64,000 nucleotides of DNA, taken from positions 1 to 64,000 of the forward strand of contig NZ_JABBGI010000019.1 in NCBI RefSeq assembly GCF_012927325.1, in the 5' to 3' direction. Of this stretch, positions 51,312 through 60,594 are shown piece by piece. The notes under the pieces are model-generated. The model was not told where the DNA came from. It did not search any database and worked only from the letters and a program-made list of their open reading frames with translations. Every line of letters begins with the position of its first letter. Positions within the stretch are counted from its first letter, which is position 1. The stretch comes from Chryseobacterium antibioticum (lineage in GTDB: Bacteria > Bacteroidota > Bacteroidia > Flavobacteriales > Weeksellaceae). The position numbers were made by a program, and so were the translations under genes.

Positions 51312-52427
51312 TTACTTTTTATCCAACAACGGAATATAATCTCCGTAGCCTTTTTTCTCCATTTCAGCTTTTGGAACAAACTTCAGTGAAGCACTGTTGA
51401 TACAGTATCGAAGTCCTCCTTTATCCGTAGGTCCATCGGTGAAAACATGCCCCAGATGGGCATCTCCGGTTTTACTTCTTACTTCCACTCTGATCATTCC
51501 GGCGGTTTTATCCATTTTCTCATCGATCAGCTTTTTAGTAATCGGTTTTGAAAAACTTGGCCATCCGCAACCTGATTCAAACTTATCTGTAGAAATAAAT
51601 AAAGGTTCACCCGTCGTGATATCTACATAGATTCCTTCACGGGTTTCGTTCCAATATTCATTCTGGAAAGGTCTTTCTGTTCCGTTTTCCTGCGTTACAT
51701 TGTATTGTTCAGCAGTTAGTTTTTCTTTTAAAGCATTTTTATCCTGCTTTTCGTATTTTGCTTTAGGAAGAGGGTTTGCATTTTTGGCTATTTCAAAAAG
51801 TCCCGGTTCGATATGACAGTAACCTCCCGGATTTTTATCCAGATAATCCTGATGATAATCTTCAGCTTTGTAGAAGTTTTTCAACGCAACGGTCTCTACC
51901 ACTACCGGTTGAGAATAGTTTTTAGCCAATTTCGAAACCTCATTTTTCACAACTGTTTCATCTTCTTTATTGGAGAAATAAATTCCTGTTCTGTATTGAT
52001 TTCCTCTGTCATTCCCTTGTTTGTCAAGAGTTGTAGGATCTATCGTTTTAAAATAAAGATCGATCAGCAGTTTAAGATCAACCTGTTCAGGATCATATTT
52101 TACTTTTACCGTTTCTGCAAAACCTGTGGTATGGCTTACCACTTCCTCATAGGTTGGATTTTGAGTATTTCCGTTCGCATATCCTACTTCAGTTCCCACG
52201 ACTCCGCGGATCTGCTGAAAGAAGTGTTCCGTACCCCAAAAACATCCGCCTGCAAAATAGATTTCTCTGACATTTTTATTATCCATAATGTTCTGATTTT
52301 CCTTTTCTTTTGTTATTTCTTTAGACTTTGAATTTTTAAAAAGCCCCGATCCTGCAGCAAAAACTGCGATACCCAGAATAATTCCGAGTACGATAAATAT
52401 ATTTTTCATTTTTTTCTTTTTATCCAT
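51312..52427 (-). CDS. msrAB: membrane-anchored methionine sulfoxide reductase A/B fusion
   Basis: 371 residues. An N-terminal membrane helix (about 9-30) anchors it, so both catalytic domains should face the periplasm. MsrA: nucleophile C62 in GGCFWGTE, with YHQDYL and a GYCH segment. MsrB: C287 in SGCGWPSF (recycling Cys) and C342 in RYCINS (nucleophile), plus HLGHVF. The zinc CxxC of many MsrB proteins is missing ([12 protein letters not shown]), as in the PilB-type MsrB. Together they reduce both sulfoxide forms of methionine in envelope proteins. It lies 3 bp after the RclC/YkgB-like gene and downstream of an ECF sigma/anti-sigma pair. Confidence 0.93.
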   Translation of the reverse strand: MDKKKKMKNIFIVLGIILGIAVFAAGSGLFKNSKSKEITKEKENQNIMDNKNVREIYFAGGCFWGTEHFFQQIRGVVGTEVGYANGNTQNPTYEEVVSHTTGFAETVKVKYDPEQVDLKLLIDLYFKTIDPTTLDKQGNDRGNQYRTGIYFSNKEDETVVKNEVSKLAKNYSQPVVVETVALKNFYKAEDYHQDYLDKNPGGYCHIEPGLFEIAKNANPLPKAKYEKQDKNALKEKLTAEQYNVTQENGTERPFQNEYWNETREGIYVDITTGEPLFISTDKFESGCGWPSFSKPITKKLIDEKMDKTAGMIRVEVRSKTGDAHLGHVFTDGPTDKGGLRYCINSASLKFVPKAEMEKKGYGDYIPLLDKK

Positions 52428-52430
52428 TAC

Positions 52431-52877
52431 TTATTTATTGTTTTGAACGATCATCAAACCGAATCCCAATAACATCAGATCTTTTAGAATAAAAAAATCT
52501 GTGATAGGAACGCCATCCACTATTTTCCAGATTCCGGGAGTGGTGAACAGATAGCTCAGTGTTACCAAAAATGTGACAATCATTCCGATTCCGGCATACT
52601 TCTTTAGAGATGCAAATTTCACACTAAATACCAGCAGTAAGGCAATGATAATTTCTATCACTCCGATAGCATTTGACACCGTCTGCGCACTGGCTATTTT
52701 ATATACGAAGAAAGTAAGAAAATGGTTTTCGACCAAAGGTTTAATGGCAGCAGCCTCAGTGGGCGTAAATTTGAATATCCCGATCCAGAGCAGAATCAAT
52801 GCAGCTCCGAAAAGTGAAATATAATACCCTGATTTGTACGTCCCCGATTCGACGTTAAGTGGTGATGCTCCGTTCAT
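52431..52877 (-). CDS. YkgB/RclC-family (DUF417) membrane protein
   Basis: 148 residues, four membrane helices. The family marks are IGIFKFTPTEAAAIKPLV near the N-terminus and FFILKDLMLLGFGL near the end. E. coli RclC (YkgB) belongs here; it is part of the rclABC reactive-chlorine-resistance operon, though its own activity is unclear. It is followed 3 bp later by msrAB and preceded by the anti-sigma gene, 79 bp away. That context suggests an envelope protection role against oxidants. ATG start. Confidence 0.85.
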   Translation of the reverse strand: MNGASPLNVESGTYKSGYYISLFGAALILLWIGIFKFTPTEAAAIKPLVENHFLTFFVYKIASAQTVSNAIGVIEIIIALLLVFSVKFASLKKYAGIGMIVTFLVTLSYLFTTPGIWKIVDGVPITDFFILKDLMLLGFGLMIVQNNK

Positions 52878-52911
52878 GTCTTTAAGATTTTGAATGATAC
52901 TTTATGATTTT

Positions 52912-52947
52912 CAAAAGTATAGTCGGAACCCTTTCAAAATCCTGACA
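52912..52947 (-). promoter_or_regulatory. possible promoter of the ykgB-msrAB genes
   Basis: In the 79 bp gap before the RclC-like gene, on the minus strand: TGTCAGGAT (complement of 52939-52947), 12 bases, CCGACTAT (complement of 52919-52926). Overlapping it is TACTTTTG (complement of 52912-52919), an exact TAnnTTTG. The first pair could be an ECF promoter recognised by the neighbouring sigma factor, the second a housekeeping site; neither is proven. Confidence 0.35.
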
Positions 52948-52956
52948 GTTTTTTAT

Positions 52957-53229
52957 CTAAAGATCCAGTTTTTCTAAAAATTTATTTTTAAAACCCTGAA
53001 TATCAGAATCATTAATTTCAGTATTTTCTTTTTGAGAAAGCTTTCTTTTTAAAATATCATCCAAAATTTTGAGTTTTTCTTCATAAGCACGGCACCATTT
53101 ACAGATTTTCAAATGCACGGAAAGTTGCCAGTCTTCCTTTCGGGATATCAGTTGTGCGTTCCTTTTTTCCATCAGCATTGTAGCTTTGCTGCATGGCAGG
53201 AACAGAATATGAATAAATTTTCTCAACAT
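52957..53229 (-). CDS. ZAS-type anti-sigma factor (predicted)
   Basis: 90 residues. The signature is H39-x3-C43-x2-C46 (HLKICKWC), the zinc-binding anti-sigma (ZAS) motif, with an extra C13. Charged helices before and after it would wrap the sigma factor. It begins 14 bp after the ECF sigma gene, the usual layout for a sigma/anti-sigma pair. ZAS proteins such as RsrA release sigma when their cysteines are oxidised; whether this one senses oxidant is inference, supported by msrAB downstream. No membrane helix. Confidence 0.75.
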   Translation of the reverse strand: MLRKFIHILFLPCSKATMLMEKRNAQLISRKEDWQLSVHLKICKWCRAYEEKLKILDDILKRKLSQKENTEINDSDIQGFKNKFLEKLDL

Positions 53230-53243
53230 GTTTTATGATAGGG

Positions 53244-53798
53244 TTATAAGTTGGCAAACCAGTTAGCATCCAGACATTCCCTCAGCTGCATTCTGCTTCT
53301 CTGAAGGATCTTCCATAGATTGGTCGCAGAAATTTCCAGTTCCTGACTCACTTCCGGTGCTTTTTTCTCCTGAAGATAATACATTTTCAACGGAATCTTC
53401 CATCTGGAGGGCAAATCCTCGATACAATCTTCCAGCGTTTTATTGAAATCATTATCGTCTAAAAGTTCAGATTCTTTCTCTGAAACATTCCAGTCGTTCA
53501 AAACACCATCATTTTTCCAGGAACCCGTTTCATCAAAAAAATGATCCAGCTTGATCTGCGGTTCTGATTTATATTTTTTCCGGTAAAAGTCAGCGGCTTT
53601 TCTATTTAAAATAGCCATCAGCCAGGTCAGCGGCTGGCTTTTCCCTTCAAAAGAATCGTAGGACGAAAATGCAGCTAAAAAAACTTCCTGTACTATATCT
53701 TCTGCTTCTATTTTATCTGAAAGTACATACGCTGCTCTTTTCAGAAGAGGCCCTGAATATTGTTCTACCCAGCTTTTCAGCACTTCATTTTTCGTCAT
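53244..53798 (-). CDS. ECF RNA polymerase sigma factor
   Basis: 184 residues, the usual ECF length. Region 2 covers about 10-75 (AEDIVQEVFLAAF, then PLTWLMAILNRKAADFYRKK). Region 4 covers about 120-175 (LEDLP-type LPSRWKIPLKMYYLQ, PEVSQELEISATNLWKILQRSR, a helix-turn-helix). Region 3 is absent, as expected. It should direct RNA polymerase to a small regulon and is held by the ZAS protein encoded next. Likely targets are the downstream ykgB-like and msrAB genes and its own promoter. Confidence 0.92.
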   Translation of the reverse strand: MTKNEVLKSWVEQYSGPLLKRAAYVLSDKIEAEDIVQEVFLAAFSSYDSFEGKSQPLTWLMAILNRKAADFYRKKYKSEPQIKLDHFFDETGSWKNDGVLNDWNVSEKESELLDDNDFNKTLEDCIEDLPSRWKIPLKMYYLQEKKAPEVSQELEISATNLWKILQRSRMQLRECLDANWFANL

Positions 53799-54229
53799 TT
53801 CTTATTCTTTAATATGATAAAAACTAATTTTTCAATTTTGGAGAAGATTGATTATATCGCCCCTCCAAATCGTAAAATCTATTGAGTCTTTATGTAATAT
53901 TAAAACGAATATAAAAAGTTAAATCATACCATGCAAAATTTTTATTACGCATGTCACTGCGAACCATAGGTAAAAAAATTTTAATTGCTAATCTGAGTTC
54001 GGAGTAAGGGAATTAAAAGAAGCTGAGAGAGGGAGATTAGGAATTACTAAGTATCCTTGTCAAAGTTTAAAACCTTGACAAGGATACTTCCTGGAAACTT
54101 TGCGCCCTTGTGCTAATGCAACAATCCTCTATCCACTTTAAAACAAACTGAAATGTCTTCTATAACAAATCTGCTTCCTACCCCATTCAAAACATAGCAT
54201 AAAATGATTTACAAATCGCTTAAAAACAT
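53799..54229. other. 482 bp intergenic region with a long hairpin element
   Basis: Divergent gap between the sigma factor and alaS. No ORF is seen. It holds the 15 bp inverted repeat at 54049-54089 and, further on, an AT-rich stretch up to the alaS promoter. The short sequence near 54105-54120 (TTTGCGCCCTTGTGC) looks like part of a dispersed flavobacterial repeat, from memory. Confidence 0.5.
54049..54089. repeat. 15 bp inverted repeat AAGTATCCTTGTCAA
   Basis: AAGTATCCTTGTCAA (54049-54063) and its exact complement (54075-54089) with an 11-base loop. There is no T run and no gene end nearby, so it is more likely a dispersed palindromic element than a terminator. Confidence 0.7.
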
Positions 54230-54237
54230 TAAATTTG
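54230..54237 (+). promoter_or_regulatory. -7 element of alaS
   Basis: TAAATTTG matches TAnnTTTG, 43 bases before the alaS ATG. The leader then has the 16 bp palindrome TATCAAAAATTTGATA (54243-54258). No strong -33 element. Confidence 0.4.
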
Positions 54238-54280
54238 CATCTTATCAAAAATTTGATAGTTTTAAAAGCAAAGCAATACT

Positions 54281-56884
54281 ATGACATCACAAGAGATACG
54301 TCAAAAATTTTTAGATTATTTTAAAAGTAAAGACCACCTGATCGTTCCTTCAGCACCCATCGTTCTGAAAGACGACCCTACCCTTATGTTTTCCAACTCG
54401 GGAATGACGCAGTTCAAAGATTTTTTCTTAGGCTATAAAACACCTACGGCACCAAGAATTGCCGATACCCAGAAATGTCTTAGAGTTTCAGGAAAGCACA
54501 ATGACCTGGATGATGTGGGAAGAGATACCTACCACCATACCATGTTTGAAATGTTAGGAAACTGGTCTTTTGGTGATTATTTTAAAAAAGATGCTATTGC
54601 TTTTGCCTGGGAATTACTGACTGAAGTATTCGGAGTTCCCAAAGAAAATTTATATGTAACGATTTTCGAAGGGGATGCCTCTGAAAATCTTGAAAGAGAT
54701 CAGGATGCTTACGATTTCTGGAAATCTCATATTTCTGAAGACAGAATTATCAACGGAAACAAGAAAGATAATTTCTGGGAAATGGGGGAAAGCGGACCGT
54801 GCGGACCGTGTTCAGAAATTCATATTGACCTTAGAACACCTGAAGAAAAAGCTAAAATTTCAGGACTTGACCTGGTTAACAATGATCACCCTCAGGTGGT
54901 GGAAGTATGGAACCTGGTTTTCATGGAATTCAACAGAAAGGCAGATAAGAGTTTAGAAAAGCTTCCTCAACAGCACGTTGATACAGGAATGGGCTTTGAG
55001 CGTCTTTGTATGGCACTTCAGGGTAAGTCTTCCAACTATGACACTGACGTTTTCACACCGCTTATTGCTAAAGTGGAGGAACTTTCAGGAAAGAAATATA
55101 CCGGAATTTTAGAAGACGAAAAAGATATTGCAATCCGTGTTGTGGTAGACCACATAAGAGCTGTTTCGTTTGCCATTGCAGATGGGCAGCTTCCTTCAAA
55201 CGGAGGTGCAGGATATGTGATCAGAAGAATTTTAAGAAGAGCTATTTCTTATTCATACCGATTTTTAGGAATGAAAGAACCTTTCCTTTTTGAACTGGTC
55301 GCTGTTCTTAAAGATCAGATGGGACCTTTCTTCCCTGAATTGGAAAAACAAGGCAACCTGGTCACTGAGGTTATTAAAAGTGAAGAGGATTCATTCTTAA
55401 AAACCATTGAAAATGGGTTAATAAGAGTTGAAAAATTAATTGAGCAGACGATTGCAGACGGTTCAAAAGTATTACCAAGCGAAGAAGTTTTCGAATTATA
55501 TGATACTTATGGATTCCCGGATGATTTAACGAGAATTATCGCGGAAGAAAAAGGTCTTACCATTGATGAAGCCGGATTTAAAGCTGAAATGGAAAAGCAA
55601 AAACTTCGTTCAAAGGCGGATTCTGCTCAGAAAGTATACGACTGGGTCACTTTGGAAACAAAACCTGAAAACTTTGTAGGCTACGATCAGATCGAATCGG
55701 AAACGTATATTACAAGATACAGAAAAGTAGAAAATAAAGACGGGGAATTCTACCAGGTGGTATTGAGCAGTTCTCCTTTCTATCCTGAAGGCGGTGGCCA
55801 GGTGGGAGACAAAGGGGTTCTGGAAAATGCTGTAGAAAGCTTTGAGGTTTTAGAAACTAAAAAAGAAAACGGACTGATCATTTCATTGATTAATGGTCTT
55901 CCGAAAGACGCAGGAGCTGTTTTCTATGCTAAAGCAGATGCTACCGACAGAAAAAATTCTCAGGCTAACCACTCTGTGACTCACCTTTTACATGAGGCAT
56001 TAAGAGAGGTTTTAGGCACTCACGTTGAGCAGAAAGGGTCTTACGTAGGTCCTGACTATCTCCGTTTTGACTTCTCACATTTCAATAAAATGACAGAGGA
56101 AGAATTGGCGTTGGTAGAAGAAAAAGTAAATCACAAAATAAAGGAAAGCATTGCTTTGCAGGAATTCAGAAGTATTCCTATTCAGGAAGCTCTGGATAAA
56201 GGAGCCATGGCATTGTTTGGTGAAAAATATGGTGATAGCGTGAGAATGATTCAGTTTGGAAGCTCTAAGGAACTTTGTGGTGGAACTCACGTAAAAAATA
56301 CCATTGAGATCGGTCATTTCAAAATTACTTCTGAAGGTTCTGCTGCTGCAGGAATCAGAAGAATTGAAGCGATTTCCGGAGACAAGTCTGAGGAATATTT
56401 CAAAAACCTGGAAAATCAAATTCACGAGCTTTCTCAATTATTGAAGTCTAAAGATGTGGTAAGATCTATCGAGAAACTGATGGAAGAAAATGCTTCTTTA
56501 AAATCTGAAGTAGAAGCTCTAAAAAAAGAAAAAGCAAAAGGCGAGATCGGCGAATGGAAAAACGCTTACGAGCAGAAAGGAAACAAACAGTTATTGGTGA
56601 AGAAAACTTCTCTGGATGCTGGTTCTGTAAAAGATATTGTTTTCCAGTTGAAGAAAGAAATCCCGACTTCCGTAACCATCATTCTTTCTGATGCCGACGG
56701 AAAACCAATGATTACAGTTGGCGTTTCTGAAGATCTGGCAGCAGATTATCAGGCCGGAGCTATCGTCAAAGACCTGGCAAAAGAGATCCAGGGCGGCGGC
56801 GGCGGAAACCCGGGCTTTGCAACCGCAGGAGGTAAAAACCTTGATGGTTTAGAAAATGCTTACCAAAAAGCTCTAAATCTTTAG
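54281..56884 (+). CDS. alaS: alanyl-tRNA synthetase
   Basis: 867 residues, the full bacterial length. The class II catalytic domain runs to about 250 (MFSNSGMTQFKDFFLG, GPCGPCSEIH). Then come the tRNA-recognition helices. The editing domain carries the zinc-ligand pairs HSVTH and CGGTH. A coiled coil follows, and the C-Ala domain ends GGGGGNPGFATAGGK. It charges tRNA-Ala and edits Ser/Gly errors. Monocistronic, with a strong terminator. Confidence 0.97.
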   Translation: MTSQEIRQKFLDYFKSKDHLIVPSAPIVLKDDPTLMFSNSGMTQFKDFFLGYKTPTAPRIADTQKCLRVSGKHNDLDDVGRDTYHHTMFEMLGNWSFGDYFKKDAIAFAWELLTEVFGVPKENLYVTIFEGDASENLERDQDAYDFWKSHISEDRIINGNKKDNFWEMGESGPCGPCSEIHIDLRTPEEKAKISGLDLVNNDHPQVVEVWNLVFMEFNRKADKSLEKLPQQHVDTGMGFERLCMALQGKSSNYDTDVFTPLIAKVEELSGKKYTGILEDEKDIAIRVVVDHIRAVSFAIADGQLPSNGGAGYVIRRILRRAISYSYRFLGMKEPFLFELVAVLKDQMGPFFPELEKQGNLVTEVIKSEEDSFLKTIENGLIRVEKLIEQTIADGSKVLPSEEVFELYDTYGFPDDLTRIIAEEKGLTIDEAGFKAEMEKQKLRSKADSAQKVYDWVTLETKPENFVGYDQIESETYITRYRKVENKDGEFYQVVLSSSPFYPEGGGQVGDKGVLENAVESFEVLETKKENGLIISLINGLPKDAGAVFYAKADATDRKNSQANHSVTHLLHEALREVLGTHVEQKGSYVGPDYLRFDFSHFNKMTEEELALVEEKVNHKIKESIALQEFRSIPIQEALDKGAMALFGEKYGDSVRMIQFGSSKELCGGTHVKNTIEIGHFKITSEGSAAAGIRRIEAISGDKSEEYFKNLENQIHELSQLLKSKDVVRSIEKLMEENASLKSEVEALKKEKAKGEIGEWKNAYEQKGNKQLLVKKTSLDAGSVKDIVFQLKKEIPTSVTIILSDADGKPMITVGVSEDLAADYQAGAIVKDLAKEIQGGGGGNPGFATAGGKNLDGLENAYQKALNL

Positions 56885-56913
56885 GATTAGAGGTCCTTTA
56901 TCATAAAAAAAGT

Positions 56914-56944
56914 AAAAACTCCTGAAAATTTCAGGAGTTTTTTT
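56914..56944 (+). terminator. intrinsic terminator of alaS
   Basis: AAAAACTCCTGAAA (56914-56927) and TTTCAGGAGTTTTT (56929-56942), then T's. Confidence 0.9.
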
Positions 56945-57044
56945 ATTTATATCCATTCTAATTATTGATCTTATCTTAACAAACCATTACCTAAACTTAA
57001 ACTATTTGTTTCGTCCCCTTAAAATACAATTCACAATAGACCTT

Positions 57045-57052
57045 TAGCTTTG
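57045..57052 (+). promoter_or_regulatory. -7 element of the PhoX-like gene
   Basis: TAGCTTTG matches TAnnTTTG, 27 bases before the chosen ATG at 57080. It overlaps the in-frame upstream start at 57050, which is therefore rejected. Confidence 0.45.
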
Positions 57053-57079
57053 CTACTATCGAAATCAATAAAAGTAATT

Positions 57080-58561
57080 ATGAAAATTAACAAAACTATT
57101 GGAGCTCTATTGTTTACTTCTATGGCATTTCAGGGTTGTAATGACGACAATACCGATCAGCAGGAAACCACTCCTGTCAATCAGAATATAAAGATTGAAA
57201 ATTTTTCACAGGAACCAGCTTTCGTTTTTGGAATGACGGGTTTTGAAAATCTGAGCATCACTACCCTGATCTCAAGTTCTGATGTACTTTCAGGAACTCC
57301 GAATTTTGTTTTCGCAGGACAGCCGGACGGCATGGGAATCATGAAAGATCCTAATTCTGACGGCTACTTAATGATCACCAATCATGAGATCACCCAATCT
57401 GTTTCCAGAGTTTATTTAGATAAAACATTTAAGCCTATCAAAGGAGAATACATCTTGAACGGAATGGGCGGTATGACCAGATTATGCTCTGCTACGCTGG
57501 CCACCCCGGAAACCCACGGATTCAGTGCGTTTCTTACCGCTGGCGAATCTGGTGAAGAAAGTATGGTTCACGATCTTAATCCATTGGCACCTGCTTCCCA
57601 GGCCTCTGATCAGTCAAGAGTAAAACCGGCTTTGGGAAAAGCTTCTATGGAGAATGCGGTTCCGCTTCCTAAGGATATTTCAGGTGGAAAAACATACATT
57701 ATGATTGGTGAAGATCAGTCTTATTCTTCTTCACATCAGTCTGCAGGACAGCTGATCATGTATGTTTCGACAACGCAGGGAGACCTTGATCATGGAAAAC
57801 TGTATGCTTTAAAAAGAACAAACAGCAATTATACAGAAACGGATATGGTAAAAGGCAATTCTTACGATGTAGAATTCGTGGAAATTCCAAATTCCAAGAA
57901 CCTTACAGGTGCTCAAATCAATCAGAAAAACATTGATAATAATGCGATCCGTTTTTCGAGAGTTGAGGACGTAGATTATAGAAAAGGAGCAGGAAAAGGA
58001 AGAGAAATTTACTTTACGGCAACGGGAGAATCTTCAGATGGTGTTACTCCAAAGCCGGGATTGACGATGTGGGGAAGAGTTTACAAGCTGGTACTTAACG
58101 AAAATAATATGCTGGCTGGAAAACTTGAAGTAGCCGCAGAAGGAGATTCTAATCCGGGACACAACCTGATCAATCCTGATAATTTATGTGTGACCGAAAA
58201 CTTTGTCTATATTCAGGAAGACGGTGACTCTTATTATACAGCAGCAGCACACGATTCTTATATCTGGCAGCTCAACATTGCTACAAAGCAATACAAACCA
58301 TGGCTGAACATGAAACACAACAGAACAGATACAGCTTGGCAAACGGCTTATAATCAGTCCGGCACCCTTCAGAAGTTCGGTTCATGGGAGTATGGAGCGA
58401 TGGTGGATATTTCAGATATCATAGGAATTCCAAACACTTTTGCCGTGAATATTCACTCGCATACATGGCAGAAAGATAAGTTCAAGAATGCTGACGGAGC
58501 AGGTGTGAATACCAATAAGGAAGGTGGGCAGATCGTAATCATCAGAAACGTAGAGAAATAA
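57080..58561 (+). CDS. PhoX-like (DUF839) lipoprotein
   Basis: 493 residues from the ATG at 57080. A lipoprotein signal ends at the lipobox FQGC (about residue 19). The mature part resembles the PhoX/DUF839 beta-propeller group: GYLMITNHE, GGMTRLCSATL, GEDQSYSS, and NPDNLCVTENF with VYIQEDGDS, where PhoX binds metals. PhoX is a Ca/Fe-dependent alkaline phosphatase, so a phosphatase or phosphodiesterase in the envelope is plausible but not shown; ligand conservation could not be checked. A terminator lies between it and the next gene. Confidence 0.75.
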   Translation: MKINKTIGALLFTSMAFQGCNDDNTDQQETTPVNQNIKIENFSQEPAFVFGMTGFENLSITTLISSSDVLSGTPNFVFAGQPDGMGIMKDPNSDGYLMITNHEITQSVSRVYLDKTFKPIKGEYILNGMGGMTRLCSATLATPETHGFSAFLTAGESGEESMVHDLNPLAPASQASDQSRVKPALGKASMENAVPLPKDISGGKTYIMIGEDQSYSSSHQSAGQLIMYVSTTQGDLDHGKLYALKRTNSNYTETDMVKGNSYDVEFVEIPNSKNLTGAQINQKNIDNNAIRFSRVEDVDYRKGAGKGREIYFTATGESSDGVTPKPGLTMWGRVYKLVLNENNMLAGKLEVAAEGDSNPGHNLINPDNLCVTENFVYIQEDGDSYYTAAAHDSYIWQLNIATKQYKPWLNMKHNRTDTAWQTAYNQSGTLQKFGSWEYGAMVDISDIIGIPNTFAVNIHSHTWQKDKFKNADGAGVNTNKEGGQIVIIRNVEK

Positions 58562-58584
58562 TTTTAAATATCCAATAAATAGTA

Positions 58585-58619
58585 AAGTATCAGCGGGAAA
58601 ATTCCCGTTGGTACTTTTT
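58585..58619 (+). terminator. intrinsic terminator between PhoX-like and peroxidase genes
   Basis: AAGTA...CGGGAA and TTCCCG...TACTT pair over about 14 bp with two G-T wobbles, followed by TTTTT at the very start of the next gene. Confidence 0.65.
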
Positions 58620-58620
58620 C

Positions 58621-60441
58621 ATGCTTATGAAAATACTTTCAAAATATCCGGTTCTCATTATTTTATTCACTGTAACGGTTCTTTTTGTTCTTTTTCAATG
58701 CAAAAACGACAAACATCAGCCCATTAATGAAGATCTGAGTGCTGTAAAAAATGAAATAGCCAAAACCAATGTTTCGTTTGAAAGGCAGATCATTGAACTG
58801 ATGGCTCTTGTCTCAAAAAATGCAGATGAAAAGACAATTCAGAAGAAATTTGAAGATCTCAGAATAACGTATAAAAAAATGGAATGGGCGGTAGAATATT
58901 TCCTGCCTAATTCTGCCAGATTCATCAACGGTCCGGCCCTTCCTGAAATTGAAATGGACGAGCATACAGAACTTGAGCCGGAAGGTCTTCAGGTTTTGGA
59001 AGAACTTTTCTATCCCTATACTGCTGAAAACAAAGATGAAGCTGTACGGTTTCTGAAGAAACTGACCAATAAAAGCAATACTATAAAGGTCAATTTTCAG
59101 TCAATCTCCGTGAGTAAAGATCAGGTTTTTGATGCAGCAAGACAGGAGATTTTCAGGATTTCTAGCTTAGGAATTTCAAGTTTCGATACGCCAATATCAG
59201 GGACTTTTTTGAAAGAAATGCCTTATTCTTTGGAAGCGGTTAAACAGACTTTACAACAGATTTCCACCGATAAATCTACGGACAAAGCCTTGAAAAATAT
59301 CAATACTGCCATTGATTCAGCCATTGCTGTTTTAAAGAAAAATACAGACAGAAATACTTTCGATTATGTCAATTTTATTCCAGATCATTTAAATAAAATC
59401 TCTTCTTTACTGCTGGAATTTAAAAAGCAGGAAGGTATCCCGGATATTGAGGTTACTTCCGCCTTAAACAAAAACGCAGCTTCTTTTTTTTCAAAAAATG
59501 CTTTCAATCCCAATGCATTTGTTCCCGGAAAAGAATTTGCATTCTCTGAAGACAAGGCCGCTCTGGGGAAAAAACTGTTTAATGACAAAATTCTTTCCAA
59601 CAGCAATAACAGAAGCTGTGCAACGTGTCATATTCCCGAAAAGGCTTTTACGGACGGGCTCGCCAAGTCTATGTCTTTGGAGAATGCAGAGTTGCAGCGA
59701 AATACACCATCGCTAAATTATGCAGGTTTCCAGCACGGACAGTTCTGGGATATGCGAAAAGATGATCTTGAAGGGCAGAGTTCAGACGTGATCTCCAATA
59801 AAGAAGAAATGCACGGCGATATGAATGTTATTCTTGGTAAAATTAATCAGGACACAAAATATCTTCCGGAATTTAAGAAAATCTATAAAACTTCAAAAGC
59901 TGAAACCTGGCAGCTTCAGAATGTACTGGCAAGCTACATCCGTTCTCTGGCGAAATTCAATTCTAATTTTGATGAGTATATGAGAGGAAACAGATCTGCC
60001 ATGACGGAAAGCCAGAAACAGGGATTCAATCTTTTTGTAGGAAAAGGTCAGTGCGCACTATGTCATTTCATTCCATTATTCAATGGAACTGTTCCTCCCA
60101 ATTTCAAAAAAACAGAACAGGAAATCTTGGGAACTGCTGTCAACGGTGACAATAAGATGTTTGATCAGGATTTGGGAAGAGGGAAATTCCATGAAACGGT
60201 TGAAGCTTTACAGCATTCTTTTAAAACACCAACTCTTAGAAACATCAGCAAAACAGCTCCCTATATGCATAACGGAGGTTACAAAACGCTAAGAGAGGTG
60301 ATGAATTTTTATAATAAAGGAGGTGGAAAAGGCTTCGGTTTTAAGGTAGAGAACCAAACGCTTTCTGATACACCCTTGCAACTTACCGACAACGAAATAG
60401 ATAAAATGATAGACTTCATGAATACCTTAGATGATCGATAA
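58621..60441 (+). CDS. di-haem cytochrome c peroxidase-like lipoprotein with N-terminal extension
   Basis: 606 residues. A lipoprotein-like signal ends LFQC (about residue 27). Residues about 30-310 are a helical extension with no haem site, reminiscent of imelysin-type domains. The C-terminal half is a MauG/cytochrome c peroxidase: haem 1 at C333-x2-C336-H337 (CATCH) and haem 2 at C478-x2-C481-H482 (CALCH), then TPTLRNISKTAPYMHNGG, the usual distal region. It should reduce hydrogen peroxide, or oxidise a partner, in the periplasm. An ATG two codons later (58627) is an alternative start. Confidence 0.87.
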   Translation: MLMKILSKYPVLIILFTVTVLFVLFQCKNDKHQPINEDLSAVKNEIAKTNVSFERQIIELMALVSKNADEKTIQKKFEDLRITYKKMEWAVEYFLPNSARFINGPALPEIEMDEHTELEPEGLQVLEELFYPYTAENKDEAVRFLKKLTNKSNTIKVNFQSISVSKDQVFDAARQEIFRISSLGISSFDTPISGTFLKEMPYSLEAVKQTLQQISTDKSTDKALKNINTAIDSAIAVLKKNTDRNTFDYVNFIPDHLNKISSLLLEFKKQEGIPDIEVTSALNKNAASFFSKNAFNPNAFVPGKEFAFSEDKAALGKKLFNDKILSNSNNRSCATCHIPEKAFTDGLAKSMSLENAELQRNTPSLNYAGFQHGQFWDMRKDDLEGQSSDVISNKEEMHGDMNVILGKINQDTKYLPEFKKIYKTSKAETWQLQNVLASYIRSLAKFNSNFDEYMRGNRSAMTESQKQGFNLFVGKGQCALCHFIPLFNGTVPPNFKKTEQEILGTAVNGDNKMFDQDLGRGKFHETVEALQHSFKTPTLRNISKTAPYMHNGGYKTLREVMNFYNKGGGKGFGFKVENQTLSDTPLQLTDNEIDKMIDFMNTLDDR

Positions 60442-60572
60442 AAAAATTATGGTTTTCAAAAATTATATTGAATATTCTCATCTCTATTTTTACTGCATTT
60501 TTCTATCAAAAATTTAGATTAAATCAATGTCATAACATATCATAAAAACTTTCTCAACACAAGAAATATCAT

Positions 60573-60580
60573 TACTTTTG
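60573..60580 (+). promoter_or_regulatory. -7 element of the DUF5686 gene
   Basis: TACTTTTG matches TAnnTTTG, 14 bases before the ATG; TTTC at 60550-60553 stands 19 bases upstream in the -33 position. Confidence 0.55.
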
Positions 60581-60594
60581 ACCTAGTTTTTTAC

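Noticed and set aside
57050-57079. Upstream start of the PhoX-like gene
   Set aside because: It overlaps a -7 element, and the lipoprotein signal peptide is normal when started at 57080.
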